64,000 nucleotides of DNA, taken from contig QFQI01000001.1 of NCBI GenBank assembly GCA_003243195.1, forward strand, positions 558,001-622,000, given 5' to 3'. The position numbers and the translations under genes are program-made. Shown here one piece after another: positions 26,928-36,410 of this stretch; within the stretch, counting starts at the first letter, position 1; each line of letters begins with the position of its first letter. The stretch comes from Sphingomonas taxi (GTDB taxonomy: Bacteria; Pseudomonadota; Alphaproteobacteria; Sphingomonadales; Sphingomonadaceae). The notes under the pieces are model-generated. The model was not told where the DNA came from. It saw nothing but the letters and a program-made list of their open reading frames with translations, and ran no database searches.

Positions 26928-28103
26928 TCATACGCGCAGATACCAGCCGCGCCGGTCCATATAGGCGATCGGATACCACACGATCGCGACGAACAGCGCG
27001 ACCGGCGCCAGCGCGGCGACCTGCGTCCCGACGAGCGGGGCCAGCCATTTGAACGGCAACTGGATCGCGTCGCCGGTCAGGATGATCGAGGCGACCTCGT
27101 GCAGCACATAAGCGGCGATCGCATTGCGCCCGAAGCTGCCGAACAGGTCGCCCTTGCGCGCCGGGCGATCGGCGCGGTCGAACCACCAGTGGAACATCCC
27201 GAGCAGCACGATGGTCAGTCCGGTGGACAGCAACACAAAGCTGCTGGTCCACAGGTTCTTGGCGATCGGGAAGACCACGCCCCACACCAGCCCGGCCGCC
27301 ACGCCTGCCAACCCGGCAAGGAACAGCGTCTTCGCGGTGCGCAACACCGGCAGCCCGCGCCGGATGTAATCGCCCGCCAGCGTGCCGAGCAACGCCTGCG
27401 CCACCGCCGGCACGGTGCCGAGCAGCCCTTCCGGATCGTAGCCGGACGGCCCCTTCACATAGCGCCATTCGCCGAACACCAGCCGGTCGACCCATGAAAC
27501 GAAATTCTGCCCCGGCACCCACAGGTCGGTCGGTGCGCCACCGGGCACCGGCAGCAGGCACAGCAGCCAATAGCCGACCAGCAACGCCCCGGCGGCGATC
27601 GCGCGGGCGCGCATACCCATGCGCGGGTACAGCAGCGCGCAGATCGCGAAGACGATCCCGATCCGCTGCAACACGCCCGGCAGCCGCACGCCATATTTGT
27701 GGAAGTCGGCCAGGAAGAACATGTGGCCCAGCAGCAGGCCGATCAGGATCATCCGCGCCGCGCGCGCCAGCACGCGCCGGGTCGCCGCCGCGCTGCCCGC
27801 CCCCGCCCCTGCCCCGTCTCGCGCCGATACCGCAATCGACACGCCCACCATCGTCAGGAACGCGGGGAACACCGTGTCGGCGAGCGTGAAGCCCGCCCAG
27901 TCGGCATGGAGCAACGTCGCGAACACCGGCTTGTCGAGCGACTGCACCCCGGCGGTCGCGTTGACGGTGATCATCCCCGCCACCGTCACCCCGCGCAGCA
28001 GGTCGAGCGAGCGCAGCCTCCGCCCGGCACGGTCATGCGGATCGCGCGGGCCGGTCGCCACCGGGCCTGGCGGTGCGGCGCGCGACTCCACGGCTGCGGT
28101 CAT
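26928..28103 (-). CDS. HGSNAT-like acyltransferase (heparan-alpha-glucosaminide N-acetyltransferase family)
   Basis: 391-aa polytopic membrane protein with about ten hydrophobic segments. The N-terminal RRLRSLDLLRGVTVAGMITV, then HADWAGFTLADTVFPAFLTM, are the signature of the bacterial DUF5009/HGSNAT-like family. Family members transfer acetyl groups across the membrane to glucosamine-type sugars; in bacteria they usually sit in GlcNAc or chitin gene clusters. It follows the TonB receptor by 24 bp in the same operon and GH20 is divergent, so a role with amino-sugar import or re-acetylation is likely. GGGGAG precedes the ATG. Confidence 0.87.
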   Translation of the reverse strand: MTAAVESRAAPPGPVATGPRDPHDRAGRRLRSLDLLRGVTVAGMITVNATAGVQSLDKPVFATLLHADWAGFTLADTVFPAFLTMVGVSIAVSARDGAGAGAGSAAATRRVLARAARMILIGLLLGHMFFLADFHKYGVRLPGVLQRIGIVFAICALLYPRMGMRARAIAAGALLVGYWLLCLLPVPGGAPTDLWVPGQNFVSWVDRLVFGEWRYVKGPSGYDPEGLLGTVPAVAQALLGTLAGDYIRRGLPVLRTAKTLFLAGLAGVAAGLVWGVVFPIAKNLWTSSFVLLSTGLTIVLLGMFHWWFDRADRPARKGDLFGSFGRNAIAAYVLHEVASIILTGDAIQLPFKWLAPLVGTQVAALAPVALFVAIVWYPIAYMDRRGWYLRV

Positions 28104-28127
28104 CTCTCGCTCCCCTTCATGCCGCGA

Positions 28128-30905
28128 TCAATAGGTCACCCGCAGGCCGAGGTAAAAGGTCCGTCCATTGTCGTAATAGGAGCGTGGGATCGCGCAGTCG
28201 CCGACGAAGTAATAGAGTTTGGCATTGGCGATGTTCTGCGCATCGGCGCTGAGCGCGAGATGCGACGTGACATGCACCAGCAGCGACCCGTCGAGCTGGC
28301 CAAAGCCATCCTGCCACATCGGCGTCGCGCGATCGATCCCGGACCGGAACTTGGAGCGATAGCTGTACGCGAGCCGCGTGCTGACCAGATCGTCCTCGAA
28401 ATAGCCGGTCAGGTTCCACGTATGCTTGGAATTGCCATCGATGTCGCGGCCCAGCCGGTCGTCGGCGGCAACCGCGCCGGCATCCCGCTTCGCGTCGGAA
28501 TAGGTGTAATTGGCGATCACGCCGAACCCGCCCCAGATCGGCTGCTGCCAGTTCACCTCGGCGCCCTTGTTGACGCCACCGCCGCCGTTCACCGGCTCCT
28601 CGACGAGGAAATACGCGCCGGTGGGATGCAATATCGTGCGATAGAAGCGCCGGCTGGTCGTGGTCGTGATGTAGTTGCTGATGTCGAGCGCGAAGATCCC
28701 GATCGAGAACAATGACTGCGGCGCGTAATAGAATTCGGCCGCGAGGTTGAACTGCCAGGCGCGGAACGGATCGAGCCGGGGATTGCCGCCCGCGCTGCCC
28801 GACAGGCTCAGGTCGTCGAGCGAGAAGGCGCCGGCGAGCTGCGCATAGCCCGGCCGCGACATCACCTTCGCCACCGCGCCGCGCAACAGCAGCTTGTCGG
28901 TGGCATTGTAGGTCAGGTTGGCGCTGGGCAGCACGTCCCAATAGGCGCGGCCGTCGCGCACCTCCCCGAACTCGCCGAACTTGTTGACGATCGTCGGCGC
29001 GACGTTCGGCGAATATTGCAGCGTGTCGATGTCGGTGCGCACCGAACGCAGGCCGATGTTGCCGCGCCAGTCGCGGTCGTTGCCGACCCGCGCCATCGCG
29101 TAGAATGCCGTATCGTCCTCCTTCACGGAGAAGCTGGACGGCGGATAGAAGGCTTCGCTGGTGCCGCCCCGCGTGGCGAGCGCCGCCTCGACCTTTCCGA
29201 GATCCGCGAGCGAGTAGCGCGACGGCACGCCGATCCGGCGGTTGAAGTTGCCCGGCGTCGTCGCCCCGGCGAAGACGTCGGCTAGGCCGATCTGATCGGT
29301 ACCCGACGCGCCGAAGTCGGGATCGACCGCAGGCGTATCGTTGCCCGCCCACAGGATGCCGGTCGCGTCCACCGCGCGCTTGTGGCTGGTGAAGCGCCCG
29401 CCGGTCTTGATCGCGCGCAGCCAGCCGGAATCGGGGAATTCCTGCTCCAGATCGAGCTGGGTGTAGAATTCCTTGTCGGGCGAGACCGTCGATCCGCCCC
29501 ATGTGCCGCTGAAGTAATTCTGGAGATAGGCCGCAGATGTCGGGTCGCCCGGCAGCCCCGGATAGGTGAGGACCGCGCCCTTCCCCTGTATCGCGTAGCT
29601 CATGCCGGTCTGCCAGTAGCTTTCCCAGGCTCGCTCCTTCGTGGTCTCGCCACGCCCCTCGGTATAGCCGATGTTGGCGTGGACGGTCATGCCGTCGGCG
29701 GGGCGCCATTTCGCCTCCAGCGTGCCGTTCCACGTCGAGGAGAAGGCGGTGCGGAAGATGTCGTCCTGCACGCGCCCGAACGCCGGCGCGCCCCCCGCCC
29801 CGGTCGCGCCCCACTCGGCCGACGTGAGATACGTCACGCCGCCATAGTCCTTGGTCGTATATTGTCCCAGCGCATAGCCCGGGGTTCCCGGCGTCGAATT
29901 CTCGGCGACCAGCTTGCTGACCCAGGCCATGCTGTTCACGTTGACGTTGTTGGCGCTCATCCGGGTGTAGAGGCCGGTCGCGATCAGCTCCAGCCGGTCG
30001 CTCGGCTTGAACTGCACGGAAAACGTACCGCCCTTGCGGATCCGCTCCTGCGTGAAATAGGCGTCGCCGATCAGCACCGGATAGGCGACGTCGACGCCGC
30101 TGTCGTTGAAATTCTCCTGGGTCGAGTAACCGAGGAACTCCTGGCCGTCGCGGCGGAAGGCGCGCGCCTCGTAGAAGCCGGCCACCAGCACGCCCAGCGT
30201 CCCGGCCTTGTTCTTCCAGCTCGTCACCGCCGACACCTGCGGCTTCCACTTGTCGGACAGGTCGTTGTACGCACCCTGGGCGGTCAGGTTGAACGTGCCC
30301 GACGGCAGGTCGAGCGGCAGGCGGCTGTGCACGTTGATCGTGCCGCCGATCCCGCCTTCGGGGATATCGGCCTGCGCGCTCTTGTAGACCTCCAGGCTGC
30401 CGACGATCTCGGAGGGGAACATGCTGAAGTTGAAGCTGCGCCCGCCGTTCGCCTGATCGAGCACGAACCAGTCGCCGGTCGCGAGGCTGTGCCCGTCGAG
30501 CAGCGTCAGGTTGAGCTCGGGATCGGTGCCGCGGATCGACACCGACTGGTTCTCGCCGAACCCGCCGCCCGCCGACGATCCGGTGACGACGTTGACGCCG
30601 GTCAGGCGACCGAGCGAATCCGCGACGTTCTTGTCGGGAAACTTGCCGATATCCTGCGCGGTGATGACTTCGGACACCATGTCCGACTGCCGCTTCTGGT
30701 TGAGCGAAGCTTCGATCGAGGCGCGGATGCCGGTGACGATGATGTCGTCGCCCGTGTCGCCAATTCCGCTGCGCACCTGTCCCGATACGGGGGCGTTCCG
30801 CGACTGTTCCGGTACGGTCTGAGGCGGCGCCTCCTGCGCCAGCGCCGGCACCGCAACTGCGAGCGCCAGAACGCTCACCGACGACAACACGCCCTTCACG
30901 ATCAT
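28128..30905 (-). CDS. TonB-dependent receptor, Xanthomonas/Caulobacter family (chitin-oligosaccharide locus)
   Basis: 925-aa outer-membrane transporter. The signal peptide ends in VPALAQE. The TonB box region DDIIVTGIRASIEASLNQKR and IGKFPDKNVADSLGRLTGV are the hallmark of the large TonB-Xanth-Caul receptor group, whose Caulobacter member NagA imports chitin oligomers. The C-terminus FYLGLRVTY is the last barrel strand. Start ATG 30905 begins the signal peptide cleanly; an ATG four codons upstream is possible. With the divergent GH20 enzyme it probably imports GlcNAc oligosaccharides. Confidence 0.94.
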   Translation of the reverse strand: MIVKGVLSSVSVLALAVAVPALAQEAPPQTVPEQSRNAPVSGQVRSGIGDTGDDIIVTGIRASIEASLNQKRQSDMVSEVITAQDIGKFPDKNVADSLGRLTGVNVVTGSSAGGGFGENQSVSIRGTDPELNLTLLDGHSLATGDWFVLDQANGGRSFNFSMFPSEIVGSLEVYKSAQADIPEGGIGGTINVHSRLPLDLPSGTFNLTAQGAYNDLSDKWKPQVSAVTSWKNKAGTLGVLVAGFYEARAFRRDGQEFLGYSTQENFNDSGVDVAYPVLIGDAYFTQERIRKGGTFSVQFKPSDRLELIATGLYTRMSANNVNVNSMAWVSKLVAENSTPGTPGYALGQYTTKDYGGVTYLTSAEWGATGAGGAPAFGRVQDDIFRTAFSSTWNGTLEAKWRPADGMTVHANIGYTEGRGETTKERAWESYWQTGMSYAIQGKGAVLTYPGLPGDPTSAAYLQNYFSGTWGGSTVSPDKEFYTQLDLEQEFPDSGWLRAIKTGGRFTSHKRAVDATGILWAGNDTPAVDPDFGASGTDQIGLADVFAGATTPGNFNRRIGVPSRYSLADLGKVEAALATRGGTSEAFYPPSSFSVKEDDTAFYAMARVGNDRDWRGNIGLRSVRTDIDTLQYSPNVAPTIVNKFGEFGEVRDGRAYWDVLPSANLTYNATDKLLLRGAVAKVMSRPGYAQLAGAFSLDDLSLSGSAGGNPRLDPFRAWQFNLAAEFYYAPQSLFSIGIFALDISNYITTTTSRRFYRTILHPTGAYFLVEEPVNGGGGVNKGAEVNWQQPIWGGFGVIANYTYSDAKRDAGAVAADDRLGRDIDGNSKHTWNLTGYFEDDLVSTRLAYSYRSKFRSGIDRATPMWQDGFGQLDGSLLVHVTSHLALSADAQNIANAKLYYFVGDCAIPRSYYDNGRTFYLGLRVTY

Positions 30906-30947
30906 GACTGCCCCCATTTCAATTGTTTTATTTTGGTATTCACCCGC

Positions 30948-30968
30948 GACCCGCGACCATCACGGGTC
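30948..30968. repeat. Hairpin repeat GACCCG-N9-CGGGTC, copy 1
   Basis: Inverted repeat in the divergent gap between the TonB receptor and GH20 genes. A near-identical element (same arms, same 9-nt loop size) lies after the GH20 gene at 33756-33780. Confidence 0.4.
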
Positions 30969-31158
30969 ACGAGCGCCAATTGATGATGGACAACAAAAAA
31001 ACATCCATTCCGGGAAATTTGCAAGCCCAAACGTTACCCGATTGTGTCCCTTTGTGTCGAAGGTGTGGCTTTGGTATTGTTGCGGCCCGGGCATCGTGAC
31101 ACGATCGCGGCGATCCGATGCCGAGGCGACCAACGGCAGATGGCGGAAGGAAACGGGG

Positions 31159-33747
31159 ATGTCGTTGATCTCACTGCTGATGTCCTCCGCCATGACGGTC
31201 GGAACCACGGCGACCGCCGCGCCCGCCGATCTCGATCGCCTCGCCGCAGGGCTCGGCTATCGCGTCACGGTGGTCGACAACCGGCCGTCCGTTTGCCCGC
31301 CGCTGCCGGTCGACCCGGCCGCGCCGCCGCCCTCCGCGCCCGTGCCGCCGCGCAGATGCGTGCTGCTCGACATCGATCTCGACACCCCCGCCAACGTCAC
31401 CCCACCCCCCGGACTGGAATTGCGCACCAGCCTGATCGGCAACGTGCTCCTGATCGACAGCCCCGAATTCACCAGCCGGGCGGTGAACGGCGACGTGACG
31501 GTCTTCGCGCTCAAGCCGGGCCGGTCGCTGGCGGCGGGGCAGCATTATCGTATCCGGCTGACCGCGAGCGTGCCGTTCTTCTCGCGGGCGCTCGTGCTGC
31601 CGAATGCCGCGCTCGCCGCGCCCGGCGCCGCGCCGGTGGTGATCGCCGCGACCCGGCCGGGCACCGATCCCGACACCGGGCTGGAGACGGTGCCGCATGT
31701 CGCGCCGATGACCGACGAGCCGCGGCTGGCGACCGCCGCCGCCGCCGATCGCAACGTCTGGCTGACCCCGCAGCGCGCGTTCGCCCGCTATGCCGCCCGG
31801 GGCACGGCATCCACCCCCGACATCGTCATCCTCCCCGCCCCCGCGCAGGCCATGCGTCCGGGCGGCGCGATGCTGGACGTGTCGCGCGGCGTGCGCGTCA
31901 CGCTGCGCGGCGGCGCGCGGGGCAGAATCGCGCCCGCGCTCGCCGCGCTGGCGCAGGCCGGGATCGGAAGGGGTGTCGTCCCGCTCGCGATCACCATCGG
32001 CGACGCCGGGCTTCCCGCCGAGGGTTACCGCCTCGATGTCGCCGCGACCGGCATCCGCATCGTCGCCCGCGACGCGGCAGGCGCGGCCTATGCATTGCGG
32101 TCGCTGGCGCAGCAGGCCGCGCACGAACGCTTGCGGATGAAGCCGCTGGCCATCGTCGACGCGCCGCGCTTCGGCTATCGCGGGCTGCACCTCGACGTGG
32201 CGCGCAATTTCCACGGTCGCGCCGAAATCCTGCGCCTGATCGAACAGATGGCGGCGCTCAAGCTCAACACGCTTCACCTGCATCTGGGTGACGACGAGGG
32301 GTGGCGGATGGCGATTCCGGCACTGCCCGAGCTGACGCAGGTCGGCGCATACCGTTGCCTGGAGCTGTCCGACGACAGCTGCCTGCAACCGCAACTCGGC
32401 GCCGATCCGGCGCACGATGCCCCGACCAACGGCTACCTGACCGGCGAGGACTATATCGCCATCCTCGCCGCGGCAGCGGCGCGGCAGATCACGGTCGTGC
32501 CGTCGTTCGACATGCCCGGCCATTCGCGCGCCGCGATCAAGGCGATGGAAGCACGATACCGGCGGCTGGCGGCGGCCGGGCGGCGCGCCGATGCCGAACG
32601 CTACCGCCTGGTAGAGCCCGCCGACACGACGCGATACCGCAGCATCCAGAATTACGACGACAACACGCTGAACGTCTGCATCCCGCAGACCTATCGCTTC
32701 ATCGACACCGTCATCACGGAGATGGCGCGGCTGCACGCGAAGGCCGGGGTGCCGCTGCGGCTCTACCATATCGGTGCCGACGAGACCGCGGGCGCGTGGC
32801 GCGACTCGCCGGCCTGCCGCGCCGAGGCGATGCGCACGAACACACCAGTCGCGCATCTCGGCGCGCGCTTCGTCGAGCGGGTCGCCACGATGCTGGCCGC
32901 GCGCGGCATCCGCGCCGGGGCGTGGAGCGACGGGCTGACCCACGCCGATCCCGCCGCGCTCCCGGCGCAGACGCAATCCTATGTCTGGGGCGGACTGTTC
33001 GACCGCGGCGTCGCGGAGGCGCATGGCCATGCCAATCGCGGGTGGCCGGTGATCCTGTCGATGCCCGACGTCACCTATCTGGACATGCCGCAGGCGGTGT
33101 CGCCAGATGAGCCGGGCGCGACCTGGGCGACGCGCGAGATCGACCTGTTCCGCCTTTATGCGTTCATGCCCGGCAATCTGCCCGCCAATGCCGCGACGAT
33201 GACCGACATCCTCAACCGCCCGGGCACGATCGAGGACAGGACGCCGCTCGACGCCGGTCGGCATGTCGCCGGCATCCAGGGGCAATTGTGGAGCGAGATG
33301 ATCCGCCGCGATTCGCAGGTGGAATATATGCTGTTCCCGCGGCTCTTCGCGCTCGCCGAGCGCGGCTGGTCACGCGCCGGCTGGGAGCCGGACTATACGC
33401 CGGGCGCAAGCTACAGCTATGGCGACGCGCGGGTCGATACCGCCGCGATGCTCGCGGGCTGGCGCGACTTTGCGGCGCGGGTCGCCGAGCGCCTGCCCGC
33501 GCTCGACCGCGACGGCATCACCTATCGCCTGACGCCGCCGGGCGCGCGGATCGTCGCCGGGCGGCTGGAGGCGATGGGCGAACTGCCGGGCACCCGCATC
33601 GACTATCGTCCCGCGGGCGGCGCATGGACGCGCTATACGGGGCCGGTTCCGACCAGTGGCGCGACCGAACTGCGGACCGCCACGGCGGACGGTCGTCGCG
33701 TCAGCCGCACCATCACGGTGCTGCCCGACCGCGCGGCGTGGCAGTGA
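31159..33747 (+). CDS. GH20 beta-N-acetylhexosaminidase (chitobiase type)
   Basis: 862-aa exported enzyme removing terminal GlcNAc from chitin oligosaccharides by substrate-assisted catalysis. Order: signal peptide (MSLISLLMSSAMTVGTTATA), an N-terminal carbohydrate-binding CHB_HEX-like domain to about residue 180, a GH20b alpha/beta domain, the TIM barrel starting at RGLHLDVARNFHG, and a C-terminal CHB_HEX_C beta domain. The catalytic pair is D541-E542 in HIGADETAG. ATG 31159 is chosen by the signal peptide and AAGGAAA upstream; the frame is open further 5'. Serratia and Vibrio chitobiases share this architecture. It is divergent from its TonB receptor. Confidence 0.94.
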   Translation: MSLISLLMSSAMTVGTTATAAPADLDRLAAGLGYRVTVVDNRPSVCPPLPVDPAAPPPSAPVPPRRCVLLDIDLDTPANVTPPPGLELRTSLIGNVLLIDSPEFTSRAVNGDVTVFALKPGRSLAAGQHYRIRLTASVPFFSRALVLPNAALAAPGAAPVVIAATRPGTDPDTGLETVPHVAPMTDEPRLATAAAADRNVWLTPQRAFARYAARGTASTPDIVILPAPAQAMRPGGAMLDVSRGVRVTLRGGARGRIAPALAALAQAGIGRGVVPLAITIGDAGLPAEGYRLDVAATGIRIVARDAAGAAYALRSLAQQAAHERLRMKPLAIVDAPRFGYRGLHLDVARNFHGRAEILRLIEQMAALKLNTLHLHLGDDEGWRMAIPALPELTQVGAYRCLELSDDSCLQPQLGADPAHDAPTNGYLTGEDYIAILAAAAARQITVVPSFDMPGHSRAAIKAMEARYRRLAAAGRRADAERYRLVEPADTTRYRSIQNYDDNTLNVCIPQTYRFIDTVITEMARLHAKAGVPLRLYHIGADETAGAWRDSPACRAEAMRTNTPVAHLGARFVERVATMLAARGIRAGAWSDGLTHADPAALPAQTQSYVWGGLFDRGVAEAHGHANRGWPVILSMPDVTYLDMPQAVSPDEPGATWATREIDLFRLYAFMPGNLPANAATMTDILNRPGTIEDRTPLDAGRHVAGIQGQLWSEMIRRDSQVEYMLFPRLFALAERGWSRAGWEPDYTPGASYSYGDARVDTAAMLAGWRDFAARVAERLPALDRDGITYRLTPPGARIVAGRLEAMGELPGTRIDYRPAGGAWTRYTGPVPTSGATELRTATADGRRVSRTITVLPDRAAWQ

Positions 33748-33755
33748 CGCGATGC

Positions 33756-33780
33756 GCGACCCGGTGGCATCTCGGGTCGC
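33756..33780. terminator. Hairpin GCGACCCG-N9-CGGGTCGC after GH20 (copy 2 of the repeat)
   Basis: Perfect 8-bp stem, 9-nt loop, 8 bp after the GH20 stop and between convergent genes. No T-tract follows. It may serve as a bidirectional terminator or be a mobile palindrome related to 30948-30968. Confidence 0.45.
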
Positions 33781-33864
33781 CGCATGGCCGAGCGACGTCG
33801 CATGTCGTGCGGCCTCCCGGATCATGCGCCTGCCGCGACGCTGGACCTGCGCCTTCCACCCGGA

Positions 33865-34956
33865 TCAGCCGGCAGCCACGCAGTCCCGGCCACTGGCCTT
33901 GGCGGAATACAGCATCTGGTCGGCCCGCTCGAACGTTTCCCCCCAACCGGCATCTCCGCTCGCCATGCGCGCCAGTCCCACGCTGATCGTGCATCGGGTG
34001 TCGCTGCGCGCGACGATGCGCAGCCGTTCGGCGATCTTCGCCCCGCGATGGGGATCGTGGTTGACGGGCACCAGCGCGGCGAATTCGTCACCACCGAGCC
34101 GGATGAGGTGACCGTCATCGGGAAGCACCGTGCTGGCCTTTGATGCAAGGGATTGCAGCATCTCATCCCCCGCCGCATGCCCGTGCTGATCGTTGACCTG
34201 CTTGAAGTTGTCGATGTCGAACAGAATGACGTCGAACGGTCGAACGGCTTCCTTTCCGATGTGCTCGAGGCCGGCACGGTTCCATGCGCCGGTCAGCGGA
34301 TCGCGCAGCGCCATCTCGCGCAGGTCGGCCTCCGCCCGCTCACCCGGCATCGACAGCAGCGCGATGTTCAGGACTCCCAGCAACACCTGGTCGCTGAGCA
34401 GCGGGATCAGCGACAGCCAGTCGCGCTGCTCCAGTCCGGCGAGGTCGAGGCCGACCGACACGATATAGGCCGGAACATACGCCATCTGGATGACGCCGAC
34501 GATCCGGCGACTACGCGGCGCCCGCGACCCGGCGGTACGCAGGAAAATGGCGCCGACGATGAAGGTGGACACCCCCAGCACGATCGAATTGGCTATCCGC
34601 GCCGCGGGCACTCCGCCGGGCTGCACCGCGAAGATCAGATAGGCGAGACCGGAAAGAACCGGCAACGCGACAACCAGCCAGTTGCGCGCGTCCCGGCCTT
34701 CGAAATGGCGAAGCGCCGCGAGAATGAAGCTGTTGTAGGCGCCGACGCCGACACACAGCAACGTCGACAGGATCAACCCGCGCCCCGGCATGCTGAACCC
34801 CGCCAGCGTGGCGGCGTAGCCGAGCGCGGCACCTCCACACAGCAGATAGAACCTGCCCCGCTCGCGCAGCATCCACAGCGTCAGGAACAGCACCCCGAAC
34901 GACAGACTCGACAGCATGGTGCACAGATGGACGGTGGCTGAGTCGAGGGTAGGCAT
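33865..34956 (-). CDS. Membrane-bound diguanylate cyclase (GGDEF)
   Basis: 363 aa. The N-terminal half has six or so hydrophobic segments (about residues 10-190) acting as a membrane sensor. The GGDEF domain follows with LRDPLTGAWNR, ILFDIDNFKQVNDQHGHAAG and an intact RLGGDEFAAL active site, so it should make cyclic-di-GMP. No RxxD inhibitory site is evident just upstream of GGDEF. Start ATG 34956 fits the first membrane helix; an in-frame start at 35034 would add 26 residues. It is an isolated gene, and its signal is unknown. Confidence 0.9.
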   Translation of the reverse strand: MPTLDSATVHLCTMLSSLSFGVLFLTLWMLRERGRFYLLCGGAALGYAATLAGFSMPGRGLILSTLLCVGVGAYNSFILAALRHFEGRDARNWLVVALPVLSGLAYLIFAVQPGGVPAARIANSIVLGVSTFIVGAIFLRTAGSRAPRSRRIVGVIQMAYVPAYIVSVGLDLAGLEQRDWLSLIPLLSDQVLLGVLNIALLSMPGERAEADLREMALRDPLTGAWNRAGLEHIGKEAVRPFDVILFDIDNFKQVNDQHGHAAGDEMLQSLASKASTVLPDDGHLIRLGGDEFAALVPVNHDPHRGAKIAERLRIVARSDTRCTISVGLARMASGDAGWGETFERADQMLYSAKASGRDCVAAG

Positions 34957-35170
34957 CTGATCGGATCCGGACAGGCGATCAGCGATGATAGCGCGGATTG
35001 ATGTAAATATCCTGAGGGGTGTCCGGTTTCTCATCCAGCCTGCGGGTGGGGCTCAGGCGTTCATCGCGCGGCGCTCCCGGCCGCGGCAGGGGCATAGGGG
35101 CCGGCGGTCGAGCGCCTTCGCGATGCCCTCCGCACGATCATCCATCCGGGTGGTCCGGGACGGTCATGGC

Positions 35171-35722
35171 TCAACTGTCCGCCTTCGGCAGCAGTCCGGC
35201 CTGGCGCATGAAGGTCAGATTGTCCTCCAGGTGCCAGTTGTCGGTGATGCGACCGTCGCGGACCGCGAGGATATCGGTGGCGATGAAGTCGACCGACTGG
35301 CCCCTGCCCTTCCGGCCCTGAAAGGTGCCGGTGAAATGGCCGGTGAAGCGAAGGTGGCTCACGACGCGATCGCCGACCACCAGACGCTGTACCACCACGA
35401 CGCGCAGGTCGGGCACCGCACCGAGAAACGCCGTCGCGGCGACCATCGGGCCTCTCGGTCCCTGCGGCCGGCCGGGCGGCAGCGTGTGGTCGGTGAAGCC
35501 CGGCGCGAGTGCCTGATCGAGCAGCGCCCGGCTGGCGTTGTTCCAGAAGCCATAAAAGACATCGACCGGCTTGAGCAGGGCGGCGGCCGCGGCGGGCGGC
35601 AGGCTGCGATCGACGATCAGTTCCTGCGGCCTGGCGATGGCGATGGCGGCCCGGTCGTCAACCGGCGCGGCGTTGGCGGGCGTCGCGGCGAACAGCAACA
35701 AAGCGGGTACGAAGACGCGCAT
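35171..35722 (-). CDS. Secreted SnoaL-like (ester cyclase) domain protein
   Basis: 183 aa with an N-terminal signal peptide (MRVFVPALLLFAATPANAA) and a SnoaL/NTF2-like cone: VDVFYGFWNN, ALAPGFTDHTLPPG, FTGHFTGTFQGR and TDILAVRDGRITDNWHLED. Relatives bind hydrophobic ligands or act as cyclases or isomerases; the activity here is not known. GAGGAGAG precedes the ATG. It lies 11 bp after the SDR gene as the last gene of a three-gene operon. Confidence 0.85.
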   Translation of the reverse strand: MRVFVPALLLFAATPANAAPVDDRAAIAIARPQELIVDRSLPPAAAAALLKPVDVFYGFWNNASRALLDQALAPGFTDHTLPPGRPQGPRGPMVAATAFLGAVPDLRVVVVQRLVVGDRVVSHLRFTGHFTGTFQGRKGRGQSVDFIATDILAVRDGRITDNWHLEDNLTFMRQAGLLPKADS

Positions 35723-35733
35723 GGAATCTCTCC

Positions 35734-36399
35734 TCAGGCGGCGATCGTGCCACCGCCGTCCACGGTGACGATGGATCCGGTGACATAGGGGTTGGTGGCG
35801 ACGAACAGGATGGCCTGCGCGATGTCCCCCGGCTGACCGATGCGCCCGGCGGGCAGGCGGGCGGCGGCCCTGGCGAACATCGCCTGCCGATCGGCCATTG
35901 TCATCCGGGCGTAGAGCGGTGTGTCGACAAGGCCGGGCGACACCGTGTTGACCCGTACCGGCATGCGCTCCAGCGCCAGTCCGCGCGCCAGCGCCTCCAG
36001 CGCGGCGTTGATCGCCCCCTGCAGCACCGACGTGGCGCTGGGACGCCGTGACAGGAATCCCGAAACGAGGGTGATCGAGCCGCCGTCGTTGACGCGTGCC
36101 GCTTTGACGACGCGGTAGGCGCCAAAGAACTTGCTGTCCATCGCCGCCCGCGCGTCGGCAAGGGGGAGTTCGCTGACCGGTCCCGTCTTCGTCTGCGCCG
36201 CGGCGACAACGATGTGGTCGAACGGGGCGGCATCATCGAAATAGGCATCGACCGACCTGTCGTCGGTGACGTCGAGCGTGTTGCGGTCGGGCCGCTCGAC
36301 ATGGGCGCCGGCCGCCACGAAGGCGTCAGCGGTGGCACGTCCGATACCGCCGGACGCCCCCACGACCAGCACGCGCGCGCTGGCAAGATTCATGGTCAT
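35734..36399 (-). CDS. Short-chain dehydrogenase family protein lacking the YxxxK motif
   Basis: 221-aa SDR fold. The cofactor loop GASGGIG (14-20) and DV at 43-44 are present, and S113 aligns with the catalytic Ser. The YxxxK positions are Q127 and N131 (LQGAINAALEAL), so both catalytic Tyr and Lys are missing. C-terminal NTVSPGLVDTPLY and the VTGSIVTVDGG strand are normal. It may be a binding or regulatory SDR, or use different chemistry. GGAGA precedes the ATG by eight bases. It sits 11 bp downstream of the deacetylase-like gene. Confidence 0.86.
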   Translation of the reverse strand: MTMNLASARVLVVGASGGIGRATADAFVAAGAHVERPDRNTLDVTDDRSVDAYFDDAAPFDHIVVAAAQTKTGPVSELPLADARAAMDSKFFGAYRVVKAARVNDGGSITLVSGFLSRRPSATSVLQGAINAALEALARGLALERMPVRVNTVSPGLVDTPLYARMTMADRQAMFARAAARLPAGRIGQPGDIAQAILFVATNPYVTGSIVTVDGGGTIAA

Positions 36400-36410
36400 G
36401 TCGTGTCTCC

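Noticed and set aside
31030..31035. AACGTT core as a LacI-type operator between the TonB receptor and GH20
   Set aside because: The flanks do not form a convincing dyad and no LacI gene is in the window.
31171..33285. Leftward open frame of 704 codons opposite GH20
   Set aside because: No domain; the GH20 catalytic pair lies on the other strand.
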